Shown: positions 1 through 6,544 of the stretch, piece after piece
Position numbering within the stretch: position 1 is the stretch's first letter
How the letters are laid out: each line of letters starts with the position of its first letter
NCBI GenBank assembly: GCA_934456315.1
Contig: CAKSHG010000039.1
Location: 1 to 13,257 of the forward strand
Direction: 5' to 3'
DNA length: 13,257 bases
From: an uncultured Oscillospiraceae bacterium
Lineage (GTDB): Bacteria > Bacillota > Clostridia > Oscillospirales > Ruminococcaceae
Position numbers and translations under genes: made by a program
Notes under the pieces: model-generated
The model's input: only the letters and a program-made list of their open reading frames with translations
The model's database searches: none
Told to the model about the DNA's origin: nothing

Positions 1-59
1 ACTCCCATTCTGACCTTTGTTGCAGCGATCTCAAGCTGCTTTTTCAGTAGTGCGTCCAT
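1..59 (-). CDS. Probable transketolase, N-terminal subunit (5' end only, runs off the window)
   Basis: Only the first 19 codons are present, reading MDALLKKQLEIAATKVRMG before the left edge. An excellent Shine-Dalgarno, AGGAGG at 65-70, lies 5 nt upstream of the ATG, so the start is well supported even though the gene is cut. The string of charged residues followed by AATKVRMG resembles the N-terminus of split transketolase N-terminal subunits of Clostridia. In that family a thiamine-diphosphate-binding domain with a GHPGG motif follows a few residues later, outside this window. If correct, the enzyme acts in the cytoplasmic non-oxidative pentose phosphate pathway together with a C-terminal subunit. 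The gene start is seen directly; the family call is inference from a short fragment, and another protein with a similar leader cannot be excluded. Confidence 0.5.
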   Translation of the reverse strand, partial: MDALLKKQLEIAATKVRMG

Positions 60-105
60 ATAGACCTCCTGTGAATTTTGTGGCTTTCGCCTTATTATCT
101 TTTAT

Positions 106-127
106 ATCAAGCGGTTTCCCGCCTAAT
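106..127 (-). other. RNA hairpin with GAAA tetraloop between two genes
   Basis: Read on the minus strand, the bases just after the zinc-ribbon gene's stop codon form a 9-bp stem (including two G-U pairs) closed by a GAAA tetraloop. The arms are 119-127 and 106-114 and the loop is 115-118. No U-run follows, so it is not a standard intrinsic terminator. A second, much weaker 3-bp GAAA mini-hairpin lies at 82-91. Possible roles are 3'-end stabilisation, RNA processing or control of the downstream transketolase-like gene. The pairing is seen directly; the function is unknown. Confidence 0.45.
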
Positions 128-130
128 GTC

Positions 131-382
131 TTATACAGTGGATTGTGCAAAGTCAATTCCGATCATGAATGCAAGCAATATCAGTATCGACACAGTAAGC
201 ACGACTTTTTCCCATGTGAACCGAAAGGCAGGTTTCGTTTTCTCAGCTCCCAAACGTATGACCGGCATTCTATAGGTCTTTCCGCAGCTTTTGCAGACCT
301 TAGCGTTTTTCGCAGAAAATGCAGCCCGAACGACTTTTGCGCCGCACTTCGGACAAAACTCCTCAAACACCGGAAGATACAT
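131..382 (-). CDS. Small zinc-ribbon protein with one C-terminal membrane helix
   Basis: This 83-residue protein is not a family I can name. Residues 10-14 read CPKCG and residues 30-34 read CKSCG, two CxxC knuckles of a zinc ribbon. A hydrophobic stretch at about 60-77 (VVLTVSILILLAFMIG core) looks like a single transmembrane helix near the C-terminus. This implies a cytoplasmic zinc ribbon tethered to the membrane. The ATG lies 4 nt after the stop codon of the HAD phosphatase gene, and its likely ribosome site (AAAGG) is inside the last codons of that gene, so the two are probably translationally coupled. Zinc-ribbon plus membrane-helix proteins are common and mostly uncharacterised in Firmicutes. 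Its role could be regulatory or structural; no enzyme motif is visible. Confidence 0.75.
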   Translation of the reverse strand: MYLPVFEEFCPKCGAKVVRAAFSAKNAKVCKSCGKTYRMPVIRLGAEKTKPAFRFTWEKVVLTVSILILLAFMIGIDFAQSTV

Positions 383-386
383 CAGC

Positions 387-1193
387 TCACAACCTTTCGA
401 TATAGTCGATAAGCTCCGCCATCGCTCCGGAATTATTGTCGCACAGCACGATGTCAGCGTTTTCCTTTACCGACGGCTGCGCATTCGCGACCGCCGCGCC
501 TAGATCCGCAGACTGTATCATCGCGAGGTCGTTCATGAAATCCCCTGCCGCGACGGTGAACCTGTCCTCCGCGCCTATCGCACGGATAAGCTGTTTGTAG
601 CCCGCCGCCTTGTCGATACCCTCCGGCAGGCACTCGAAGAACATCGGCGCGGAACGCACCCAGTGCACTCCGCTGAACTCCGGACTGCTATCTATCCAGC
701 CCTGGAGCCCGTCCATCTTCTCCGGCGGGTAGGCGAACAGGACCTTCAGCCAGCCGTCCCCCGGGATATCGTCGAGCCTGCTCCAGTCCGCCTGGACGTT
801 TTCAAGATTCAGGTGCCACTGCTCCGTGTCATTCAGGAACGGAACATGAACCACATTCCCGCGGAGCACCTCCACCCCGATGTCGGGATAGCGCTCTGCG
901 ACGCGCTTTATGATGTCCGCCGCCCTGTCCCCGATGGCGCACTGCCACAGGAACCTCTCCTGCCGGAAGTCGTAGACCGCCGCGCCGTTGTAGACCACCG
1001 CCGGGCAGTCAAGCCGCAGCTTGTCTGCGATGTGCTTCGCCATTGAATAACCGCGCCCGGTGGCGATGGTGAACAGTCCGCCGCCTGCCCGGAAGCGCTC
1101 TATAGCCTCAAGATCGACGGGAAGTATCTGCTTGTCGTCAGTCAGCAGCGTCCCGTCAAGATCTGTCATTAGTATGACCTTGCTGAATTCCAT
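387..1193 (-). CDS. Cof-type HAD-IIB family phosphatase
   Basis: A 268-residue cytoplasmic hydrolase of the haloacid dehalogenase superfamily. All four motifs are visible: DLDGT at 11-15 (nucleophile D11, acid/base D13), ATGR at 44-47, the motif III lysine in EGIDK (K195), and GDFMND at 217-222 with the Mg-binding acids. The segment between motifs II and III matches the size of a C2B (Cof-type) cap. Such enzymes dephosphorylate sugar phosphates, pyridoxal phosphate or flavin precursors, and the substrate cannot be told from sequence. The frame is open further upstream, but the start at 1193 is preferred: it follows the upstream stop codon by 2 nt, has AGAGGG six bases upstream, and puts motif I at the usual position. 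It sits in the lspA-rluA unit, tightly coupled on both sides. Confidence 0.92.
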   Translation of the reverse strand: MEFSKVILMTDLDGTLLTDDKQILPVDLEAIERFRAGGGLFTIATGRGYSMAKHIADKLRLDCPAVVYNGAAVYDFRQERFLWQCAIGDRAADIIKRVAERYPDIGVEVLRGNVVHVPFLNDTEQWHLNLENVQADWSRLDDIPGDGWLKVLFAYPPEKMDGLQGWIDSSPEFSGVHWVRSAPMFFECLPEGIDKAAGYKQLIRAIGAEDRFTVAAGDFMNDLAMIQSADLGAAVANAQPSVKENADIVLCDNNSGAMAELIDYIERL

Positions 1194-1195
1194 TA

Positions 1196-2092
1196 TCAGC
1201 CCTCTATGCTCTTCAAAAATTTCTGGAAATACTCCGGAAGTTCGCTGTCGAACTCCATGTATTCCCCGGTGCGCGGGTGTACGAACCCGATCTTCTTCGC
1301 GTGGAGGCACTGTCCCTCCAGCCAGGCGGGCTTGCCGTTCCCGTAGACCGGGTCCCCGGCTACAGGGTGACCCAGGTACGCCATGTGAACGCGTATCTGG
1401 TGCGTTCTTCCGGTTTCAAGCCTTACCCGCAGGTGGGTATACCCCGGGAATCGCTCCAGCACGAAGTAATGCGTGACCGCCTCCCGGGAATTCTCCAGGG
1501 TGACGCACATCTTCTTGCGGTCGGTCCTGTGACGCCCTATCGGGGCGCTGACCGTGCCGTCCTCCTTGATCCCGCCGCAGACCACCGTTTCGTACTCCCG
1601 GGTGAAGCTGTGCTCCTTTATCTGCTCGGACAGCCCCAGGTGAGCCATGTCGTTCTTCGCGACCATCAGCAGCCCGCTGGTGTCCTTGTCGATACGGTGG
1701 ACTATCCCCGGTCGTATCTCGCCGTTTATCCCGGAAAGGCTGTCGCCGCAGTGGTACATCAGCGCGTTAACCAGCGTGCCGGAATAATGCCCCGCCGCCG
1801 GGTGGACTACCATGCCCTTGGGTTTGTTCACCACCAGCAGGTCATCGTCCTCGTACACGATATCCAGCGGGATATCCTCCGGGAGGATATCCGTGCTCTG
1901 CGGCTCCGGCAGCGTTATCTCTACCGCTGCGCCCGCAGCCGGAATGTCCTTTTTGCCGGCAGGCACACCGTTCACCAGGACGTTCCCCTGCTCGATGAGC
2001 CGCACCGCCGCGCTCCTGGAAAGCTCCGTGCCGTCGGCGATGAGCTTATCCAGCCGTACTCCGCCGGGCGCGGAAAGCTCAATCGTTTCCAT
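1196..2092 (-). CDS. RluA-family 23S/tRNA pseudouridine synthase (RluD/YlyB-like)
   Basis: A 298-residue enzyme that isomerises uridine to pseudouridine in structured RNA, most likely 23S rRNA. An S4 RNA-binding domain spans about residues 12-60 (RLDKLIAD...SRSAAVRLIEQGNVLVNG). The catalytic domain follows, with the signature HRIDKDTSGLL in which D135 is the expected catalytic aspartate, and LETGRTHQIRVHM further on. Length and domain order fit the family throughout. Its position directly after lspA matches B. subtilis lspA-ylyB. The start overlaps the lspA 3' end by 14 nt (2079-2092), and a GGAGG lies about 12 nt upstream inside lspA. The exact target uridines cannot be read from the sequence, so RluD is a family label and not a proven ortholog. 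Confidence 0.94.
   Translation of the reverse strand: METIELSAPGGVRLDKLIADGTELSRSAAVRLIEQGNVLVNGVPAGKKDIPAAGAAVEITLPEPQSTDILPEDIPLDIVYEDDDLLVVNKPKGMVVHPAAGHYSGTLVNALMYHCGDSLSGINGEIRPGIVHRIDKDTSGLLMVAKNDMAHLGLSEQIKEHSFTREYETVVCGGIKEDGTVSAPIGRHRTDRKKMCVTLENSREAVTHYFVLERFPGYTHLRVRLETGRTHQIRVHMAYLGHPVAGDPVYGNGKPAWLEGQCLHAKKIGFVHPRTGEYMEFDSELPEYFQKFLKSIEG
1870..1892. repeat. Perfect 11-bp inverted repeat inside the pseudouridine synthase gene
   Basis: Arms 1870-1880 and 1882-1892 are perfect reverse complements around a single central G. The segment codes for the linker between S4 and catalytic domains (around residues 68-75, DILPEDIP). It may simply arise from two Asp-Ile codon pairs flanking a Leu-Pro-Glu, but it could also fold as an mRNA hairpin. 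Confidence 0.6.
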
Positions 2093-2639
2093 CGCTCTTG
2101 GGCTCCTCCGGAGCGGCAGGCTGCGACTTCTGCGCCTTTTTCGCGCGGTTCTCCTTTATTTCGTCGACGACCACCGCAAGGCACAGCAGGATACCTCCTA
2201 CGACCGCGCAGATGTCCGCGAAATTGAATATCGGGAAGTTGATTATCCTGACATCGATAAAATCCACGACGCTGCCGCCGTTGAACAGTCGGTCAACCAG
2301 ATTCCCGATACCGCCGCCGATTATCAGTGAAGTCGCGACAACGTATGTGCCGCGCTGGATACGCCTGGTCACCAGTCCCACTATCAGCGCAACGATCACC
2401 AGCGAGGTGATACCGATGAGGAACGCAGTCTTGCCCTCCATCATGCTGAAAGCGGAGCCGTTGTTGGTGCAGTAGAACAGATTCAGTACCTCGACCCCGT
2501 CGATTTTTATCAGCGGGACCACGTTGTACATCTCAAGATTCGATACGACCAGCCATTTTGTGAGCTGGTCTATACCGACCAGCACCGCCGCAAGCACCAG
2601 TGCGGCGTACTGCCTGTACTTACTCAAAAAAGCTCTCAT
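2079..2639 (-). CDS. lspA: Lipoprotein signal peptidase (signal peptidase II)
   Basis: An integral membrane aspartyl protease that cleaves the signal peptide of diacylglyceryl-modified prolipoproteins. The 186-residue protein shows four hydrophobic segments (about 12-30, 70-91, 99-113, 143-158). It also has the family motifs: NNGSAFS at 59-65, GNLVDRL at 112-118, VVDFIDV at 124-130 and FNFAD at 138-142. D126 and D142 are the expected catalytic pair. It is somewhat longer than usual (family about 150-165) because of a charged, Pro/Glu/Lys-rich cytoplasmic tail after residue 160. The ATG is preceded by AGAGAGG (2644-2650). A very strong terminator lies only about two dozen bases upstream, so expression depends on read-through or a promoter overlapping the terminator. 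The 3' end overlaps the pseudouridine synthase start, as in other Firmicutes. Confidence 0.97.
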   Translation of the reverse strand: MRAFLSKYRQYAALVLAAVLVGIDQLTKWLVVSNLEMYNVVPLIKIDGVEVLNLFYCTNNGSAFSMMEGKTAFLIGITSLVIVALIVGLVTRRIQRGTYVVATSLIIGGGIGNLVDRLFNGGSVVDFIDVRIINFPIFNFADICAVVGGILLCLAVVVDEIKENRAKKAQKSQPAAPEEPKSDGND

Positions 2640-2662
2640 AAATCCTCTCTAGACTTTACCAC

Positions 2663-2700
2663 AAAAAGGCAGGAGAAGGGAACGCTCCCCCTCCCCTGCC
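2663..2700 (-). terminator. Strong intrinsic terminator after ileS
   Basis: On the minus strand a 15-bp GC-rich stem (arms 2686-2700 and 2668-2682, including G-U pairs) closes on a 3-nt GCG loop at 2683-2685. Five U's follow immediately (2663-2667). It begins 11 nt after the ileS stop codon. This is a textbook Rho-independent terminator and marks the end of the hfq-to-ileS unit. Confidence 0.93.
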
Positions 2701-2711
2701 GGAATAGCTTA

Positions 2712-5537
2712 TCAGCCCAGATCGAGCTTCATTACTGCCGCGCAGCGTGCGCACAGGTGCGGGAACTTAGCGTCGGAACCAACGGACTTGTCGTGGCTCC
2801 AGCAGCGCTCGCACATCTCGCTTGCAGCCTTCTCGACTGTAACGGAAACGCCCTCGAAAGCGCCCTTGAACTCGCCGTCAGCGCCGTTCTTAACGGTAAC
2901 GTTGGATACGGAGAACGCCTGTGCAAGCTCCGGATAAGCGGAAAGCTCGCTGAAGTTTGCGTCGTCAGCGTAAAGTGTAACGTCGGCGTCGATGGGCTTA
3001 CCGATAACGCCTGCGGTACGCTTTGCTTCGAGTGCCTTGAGCACGTCGTCGCGCACTGCATGGATCTTGTTCCACTTTGCCTCGAACTCTGCGCCGAGAA
3101 CAACGCCGGTCTTTTCGGGCATCTGGTTGAACGGAACGCCGCGGAGGTCGTCGGTGGACTTGTGCGGCATGTACTTCCAGATCTCGTCGGAAGTGAATGT
3201 CAGGATAGGCGCGATGAGCTTTACAAGGGAATCCAGAATGATATACATCGTGGTCTGGACTGCCTTTCTCTCCTCGGACTTCTCTGCGGAGCAGTACAGC
3301 GTATCCTTTACTACGTCGAGGTAGAAGTTGGACATGTCTACAACGCAGAAGCTGTGGATAGCGTGGTATGCAAGGTAGAAATCAAAGCTCTCGTAGGAAG
3401 CCTTTACCTTTTCGATGACTGCGTCGAGTCTTGTGAGCGCCCACTTGTCGATATCGCTGATCTTGTCGAGCGATACCATGTCTGTATCAGGGTTGAAGCC
3501 GCTGCCGTTTCCGAGGTTGCCCAGGATAAAGCGCGCGGTGTTTCTGATCTTTCTGTAAGCCTCGGAAAGCTGCTTGAGCATCTCCGGGGATACTCTTACG
3601 TCATTGTGGAAGTCGAGGGACGCTACCCACAGACGGAGCACGTCGGCGCCGTACTTGCAGATAACTTCCTCGGGGAGGACAACGTTGCCCTTGGACTTGT
3701 GCATTACCTCGCCCTTGCCGTCAACTACCCAGCCGTGGGTGCAGACTGCCTTGTAGGGAGCCTTGCCGGTGGTCGCAACGGAAGTCAGCAGGGAGCTCTG
3801 GAACCAGCCTCTGTACTGGTCGCAGCCCTCGAGGTAGAGGTCAGCCGGCCAGGAAAGCTCGGGGCGCTCCTGGAGTACCGCAGCGTGTGTGCAGCCGGAA
3901 TCGAACCATACGTCGAAGATATCCATTTCCTTGCGGAACTTGCCGCAGCCGCACTCGCACTTAACGTCAGCCGGAATGAACTCGGACGGATCCTTGGAAT
4001 ACCAGGAATCGGAGCTCTCCTTGCGGAACATATCGGAGATAGCCTTGATGGTCTTGTCGTTTACGATGACCTTTCCGCAGTCCTCGCAGTAGAGGATCGG
4101 GATCGGCACGCCCCAGCGGCGCTGACGGGAAATGCACCAGTCGCTGCGCATGTTGACCATGTTCTTGATGCGCTCCTCGCCCCACTCGGGGATCCACTTT
4201 ACTTCCTCGATAGCCTTGATGGTTTCAGGCTTGAACATATCCACGTTGCAGAACCACTGGTCCGTTGCGCGGTAGATGATCGGCTCGTGGCAGCGCCAGC
4301 AGTGCGGATAGGGGTGGACGATCTTCTGCATCGCGAGCAGGGTGTTGTCGTCCTCAAGGCGCTTTGCGATAGCCTTGTTTGCGTCTGCGGTCTTTAAGCC
4401 CGCGAAATCTCCTGCCTCCTCGGTCAGCACGCCCTTTGCGTCAACGGGAACGATGATCTTGAACATCCCCTTGTACTTGTTGCAGACCTCGAAGTCCTCC
4501 AGACCGAAGCCGGGAGCGGTGTGAACGCAGCCGGTACCGCTGTCGAGCGTAACGTGGTCGCCGACGATGACCGGGGACTTTCTGCCCATGAACGGGTGGT
4601 CGGTTTCGATGAGCTCCAGGTCAGAGCCGAGGAAGTTTCCGATGGTGGAGTACTTCTTGATACCGACAGCGTCCATAACTGTGGAAACCAGCTCGGCAGC
4701 CATCAGCAGGTACTGACCGAAGGACTTGCTCTCCTCGTCCTCGACCTTTACGAATGTGTATTCGTAGTTCGGACCGAGGCAGATAGCGAGGTTGCCCGGC
4801 AGAGTCCATGTGGTGGTCGTCCAGATAACGACGTACGCCTTGGAGAGGTCAATGCCGAGGTCGTCGAACTTGCCCTTGGAATCGCTTATCGGGAACTTTA
4901 CATAGATGGAGTAGCAGGGATCGTCCTGATACTCGATTTCAGCTTCTGCGAGGGCGGTGTTGCAGTCTGCGCACCAGTAAACCGGCTTCAGACCCTTGTA
5001 GATGTAGCCCTTCTGCATCATCTTGCCGAATACCTCGACCTGCTTAGCCTCGAACTCGGGCTTGATGGTGAGGTACGGGTCGTCAAAGTCGCCCCATACG
5101 CCCAGGCGCTTGAACTGCGCCTTCTGACCGTCCAGGCAGGACAGCGCGAACTCGCGGCAGCTCTTGCGGAGGGTCACAGGGTCGATCTTGCCGCTGTCGA
5201 TACCGATCTGCTTGATAGCCTTCAGCTCGATGGGCAGGCCATGGCAGTCCCAGCCGGGAACGTAGTTAGCGTTGTAGCCGGTCATGCTCTTGTACTTTAC
5301 AATGATATCCTTGAGCACCTTGTTCATCGCGGTACCCATGTGGATATTGCCGTTTGCATAGGGAGGGCCGTCGTGGAGAGTATAGGAGGGCTTGCCCTTG
5401 TTCTTCTCGGAAAGGGCGTAGTAAAGGCGGTCCTGCTCCCACTTATCCAGCATTTCCGGCTCTCTCTGGGGGAGGTTGCCCCTCATCGGGAAGTCGGTCT
5501 TGGGAAGATTTAGTGTGTTGTTGAAATCCTCTGACAT
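2712..5537 (-). CDS. ileS: Isoleucyl-tRNA synthetase
   Basis: A 941-residue class I aminoacyl-tRNA synthetase charging tRNA-Ile. Visible landmarks in order: DGPPYANGNIHMGTA (HIGH-type motif, HMGT at 66-69), GWDCHGLPIE at 95-104, and the CP1 editing domain with WTTTTWTLPGN at 239-249 and GTGCVHTAPGFGLEDF (D348 as editing aspartate). Further on are DVWFDSG at 542-548, the KMSKS-type loop as MHKSKGN at 612-618, an anticodon-binding region, and a C-terminal zinc finger with C909, C912, C929 and C932. The C-terminal zinc finger and the length of about 930-940 fit the bacterial, mupirocin-sensitive type. The start has AAGGAG about 9 nt upstream. It lies 59 nt after divIVA, in the usual Firmicute order divIVA-ileS-lspA. 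No T-box leader fits in that gap, unlike many Firmicute ileS genes. Confidence 0.98.
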   Translation of the reverse strand: MSEDFNNTLNLPKTDFPMRGNLPQREPEMLDKWEQDRLYYALSEKNKGKPSYTLHDGPPYANGNIHMGTAMNKVLKDIIVKYKSMTGYNANYVPGWDCHGLPIELKAIKQIGIDSGKIDPVTLRKSCREFALSCLDGQKAQFKRLGVWGDFDDPYLTIKPEFEAKQVEVFGKMMQKGYIYKGLKPVYWCADCNTALAEAEIEYQDDPCYSIYVKFPISDSKGKFDDLGIDLSKAYVVIWTTTTWTLPGNLAICLGPNYEYTFVKVEDEESKSFGQYLLMAAELVSTVMDAVGIKKYSTIGNFLGSDLELIETDHPFMGRKSPVIVGDHVTLDSGTGCVHTAPGFGLEDFEVCNKYKGMFKIIVPVDAKGVLTEEAGDFAGLKTADANKAIAKRLEDDNTLLAMQKIVHPYPHCWRCHEPIIYRATDQWFCNVDMFKPETIKAIEEVKWIPEWGEERIKNMVNMRSDWCISRQRRWGVPIPILYCEDCGKVIVNDKTIKAISDMFRKESSDSWYSKDPSEFIPADVKCECGCGKFRKEMDIFDVWFDSGCTHAAVLQERPELSWPADLYLEGCDQYRGWFQSSLLTSVATTGKAPYKAVCTHGWVVDGKGEVMHKSKGNVVLPEEVICKYGADVLRLWVASLDFHNDVRVSPEMLKQLSEAYRKIRNTARFILGNLGNGSGFNPDTDMVSLDKISDIDKWALTRLDAVIEKVKASYESFDFYLAYHAIHSFCVVDMSNFYLDVVKDTLYCSAEKSEERKAVQTTMYIILDSLVKLIAPILTFTSDEIWKYMPHKSTDDLRGVPFNQMPEKTGVVLGAEFEAKWNKIHAVRDDVLKALEAKRTAGVIGKPIDADVTLYADDANFSELSAYPELAQAFSVSNVTVKNGADGEFKGAFEGVSVTVEKAASEMCERCWSHDKSVGSDAKFPHLCARCAAVMKLDLG

Positions 5538-5596
5538 CTGATGTGTCTCCTTGCTTTATTGTTTTTATATCTGCGCCGGCGGACCGGAGCGGTGAT

Positions 5597-6472
5597 TTAC
5601 TTGTTTTCGCTTCCGCTTTCAAACGGAATGTCGGCTGTGCGGCGCTTCTTCATTGAATTCACGCTGAAAAAAGGCGAATCGTTCTGCGCTGCGTCGTCAG
5701 GTATCGAGCGGAACGGCTCCTCTGATGCGCCCGCAGTCACAGGCTGCTTCTCTGCGGGAGCTTCAGGCTCCGCCGGCTTCGGCTGTTCAGCCTTTGCCGC
5801 TGCCTGCTTTGCTGCGTTGGCTGCGGCTGCCTTTGCCTTTTCAGCCTCGCGCTTCTCTGCCTCGGCGGCGGTCTGTCTTACATACTCGTTTTCGCACATC
5901 TCCGGCAGCTTTGCTATCAGGTCCATGTGGGACTTGTATGCGGTCAGCAGGCGGTTTCTGTACTCGTCCGCCTCCTTGCGGGTCTTTTGCAGGATATTCT
6001 GCTGGATCTCGGTCTGCTTCTTCATCATGCGGTCGATCTCGTCCGCCTTTGCACGGGCGTCCTTGACCAGCTTGTCGGCGCGCTCGTTCGCTTCCTTGGT
6101 CATGCGCTTTGCGTACTCGTCGGCGTCGGAAGTGGTCTTGTCAGCCTTTTCCTGCGCTTCCTTGAGCTGCTTCTCTACTGCTGCGTTCGTTTCCTCGCGG
6201 AGCTTTTCAGCGGCAGCCTTTGATTCGCTGACGATCTGGTTGCCCTGCTTCTGCGCGAGCAGCAGCGCGTCCTTCAGCGCGTCCTCGTCGTCGCGGTATT
6301 CGCGTATCTTGTCGGCGAGCACCTCGAGCTTCCTCTCAAGCTCGTTCTTGTCCTTCTGGAGCTGCGCGAACTCGCTTGACAGCTCCCGCAGGAACTCGTC
6401 TACATCATCAGTCTTATAGCCGTTGAAGGTCGCTTTTTCGAAGCGCCTGGACAGAATATCCTTTGCATTCAT
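5597..6472 (-). CDS. divIVA: DivIVA-family cell pole/septum scaffold protein
   Basis: A 291-residue coiled-coil protein. The N-terminal DivIVA domain (about 1-60) has the family core FNGYKTDDVDEFL at 16-28, the membrane-curvature-sensing module. A long Lys/Glu/Ala-rich coiled coil follows to about residue 195, then an Ala/Pro/Glu-rich low-complexity stretch (about 205-247) and a short tail (PFFSVNSMKKRR region). It is much longer than B. subtilis DivIVA (164 residues), closer to extended DivIVA/Wag31-like proteins. DivIVA marks poles and septa and recruits division or wall-growth partners; the partners of this one are unknown. The start has a GAAGG-type ribosome site about 10 nt upstream and is separated from ylmH by 72 nt holding two strong hairpins. 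The neighbourhood sepF-ylmH-divIVA-ileS supports the call. Confidence 0.94.
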   Translation of the reverse strand: MNAKDILSRRFEKATFNGYKTDDVDEFLRELSSEFAQLQKDKNELERKLEVLADKIREYRDDEDALKDALLLAQKQGNQIVSESKAAAEKLREETNAAVEKQLKEAQEKADKTTSDADEYAKRMTKEANERADKLVKDARAKADEIDRMMKKQTEIQQNILQKTRKEADEYRNRLLTAYKSHMDLIAKLPEMCENEYVRQTAAEAEKREAEKAKAAAANAAKQAAAKAEQPKPAEPEAPAEKQPVTAGASEEPFRSIPDDAAQNDSPFFSVNSMKKRRTADIPFESGSENK

Positions 6473-6493
6473 GCTGATACTTCCCTTCTCATT

Positions 6494-6526
6494 TCCGCAT
6501 TCTGCGGAGTCGGCGCGGCTGCGCCG
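6494..6526 (-). other. Two tandem hairpins between ylmH and divIVA
   Basis: Two back-to-back perfect inverted repeats: 6511-6516 with 6521-6526 (6-bp, all G/C, 4-nt loop) and 6494-6499 with 6503-6508 (6-bp, 3-nt loop). On the minus strand they fall after the ylmH stop and shortly before the divIVA ribosome site. No U-run follows either, so they are not ordinary terminators. They could tune divIVA relative to the upstream genes, or be a dispersed intergenic repeat, since part of the motif recurs near 13182. Confidence 0.55.
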
Positions 6527-6544
6527 TAATATGTTCTCGTCCGT

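Noticed and set aside
612..618. Altered KMSKS motif (MHKSKGN, protein residues 612-618 of IleRS) as a sign of a defective enzyme; the start and end values given here are residue numbers, not bases
   Set aside because: MHKS-type variants occur in functional Firmicute IleRS proteins as far as I know, and all other motifs are intact.
1194..1310. N-terminal extension of the HAD phosphatase frame
   Set aside because: It would overlap the pseudouridine synthase by over 100 nt. The start at 1193 has a good ribosome site and places DLDGT near residue 11, as is usual.
1277..2227. Open frame of 316 codons on the plus strand
   Set aside because: Antisense to the pseudouridine synthase and lspA; composition rich in Arg/His/Val and no family resemblance.
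2757..4397. Open frame of 546 codons on the plus strand
   Set aside because: It lies fully antisense to ileS, which has every expected motif. The translated product is leucine/valine-rich without any recognisable domain. It is a codon-bias shadow.
4521..5513. Open frame of 330 codons on the plus strand
   Set aside because: Also antisense to ileS, in the same phase relation as the previous shadow; no ribosome site or domain was seen.
5538..5596. Promoter or terminator between divIVA and ileS
   Set aside because: A TATAAA-like string exists but has no matching -35 and no TG extension. The small GC hairpin there has no U-run on the minus strand.
5541..6419. Serine/alanine-rich open frame on the plus strand
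   Set aside because: The mirror of the Ala/Glu/Lys-rich divIVA coiled coil; no signal of a real gene.
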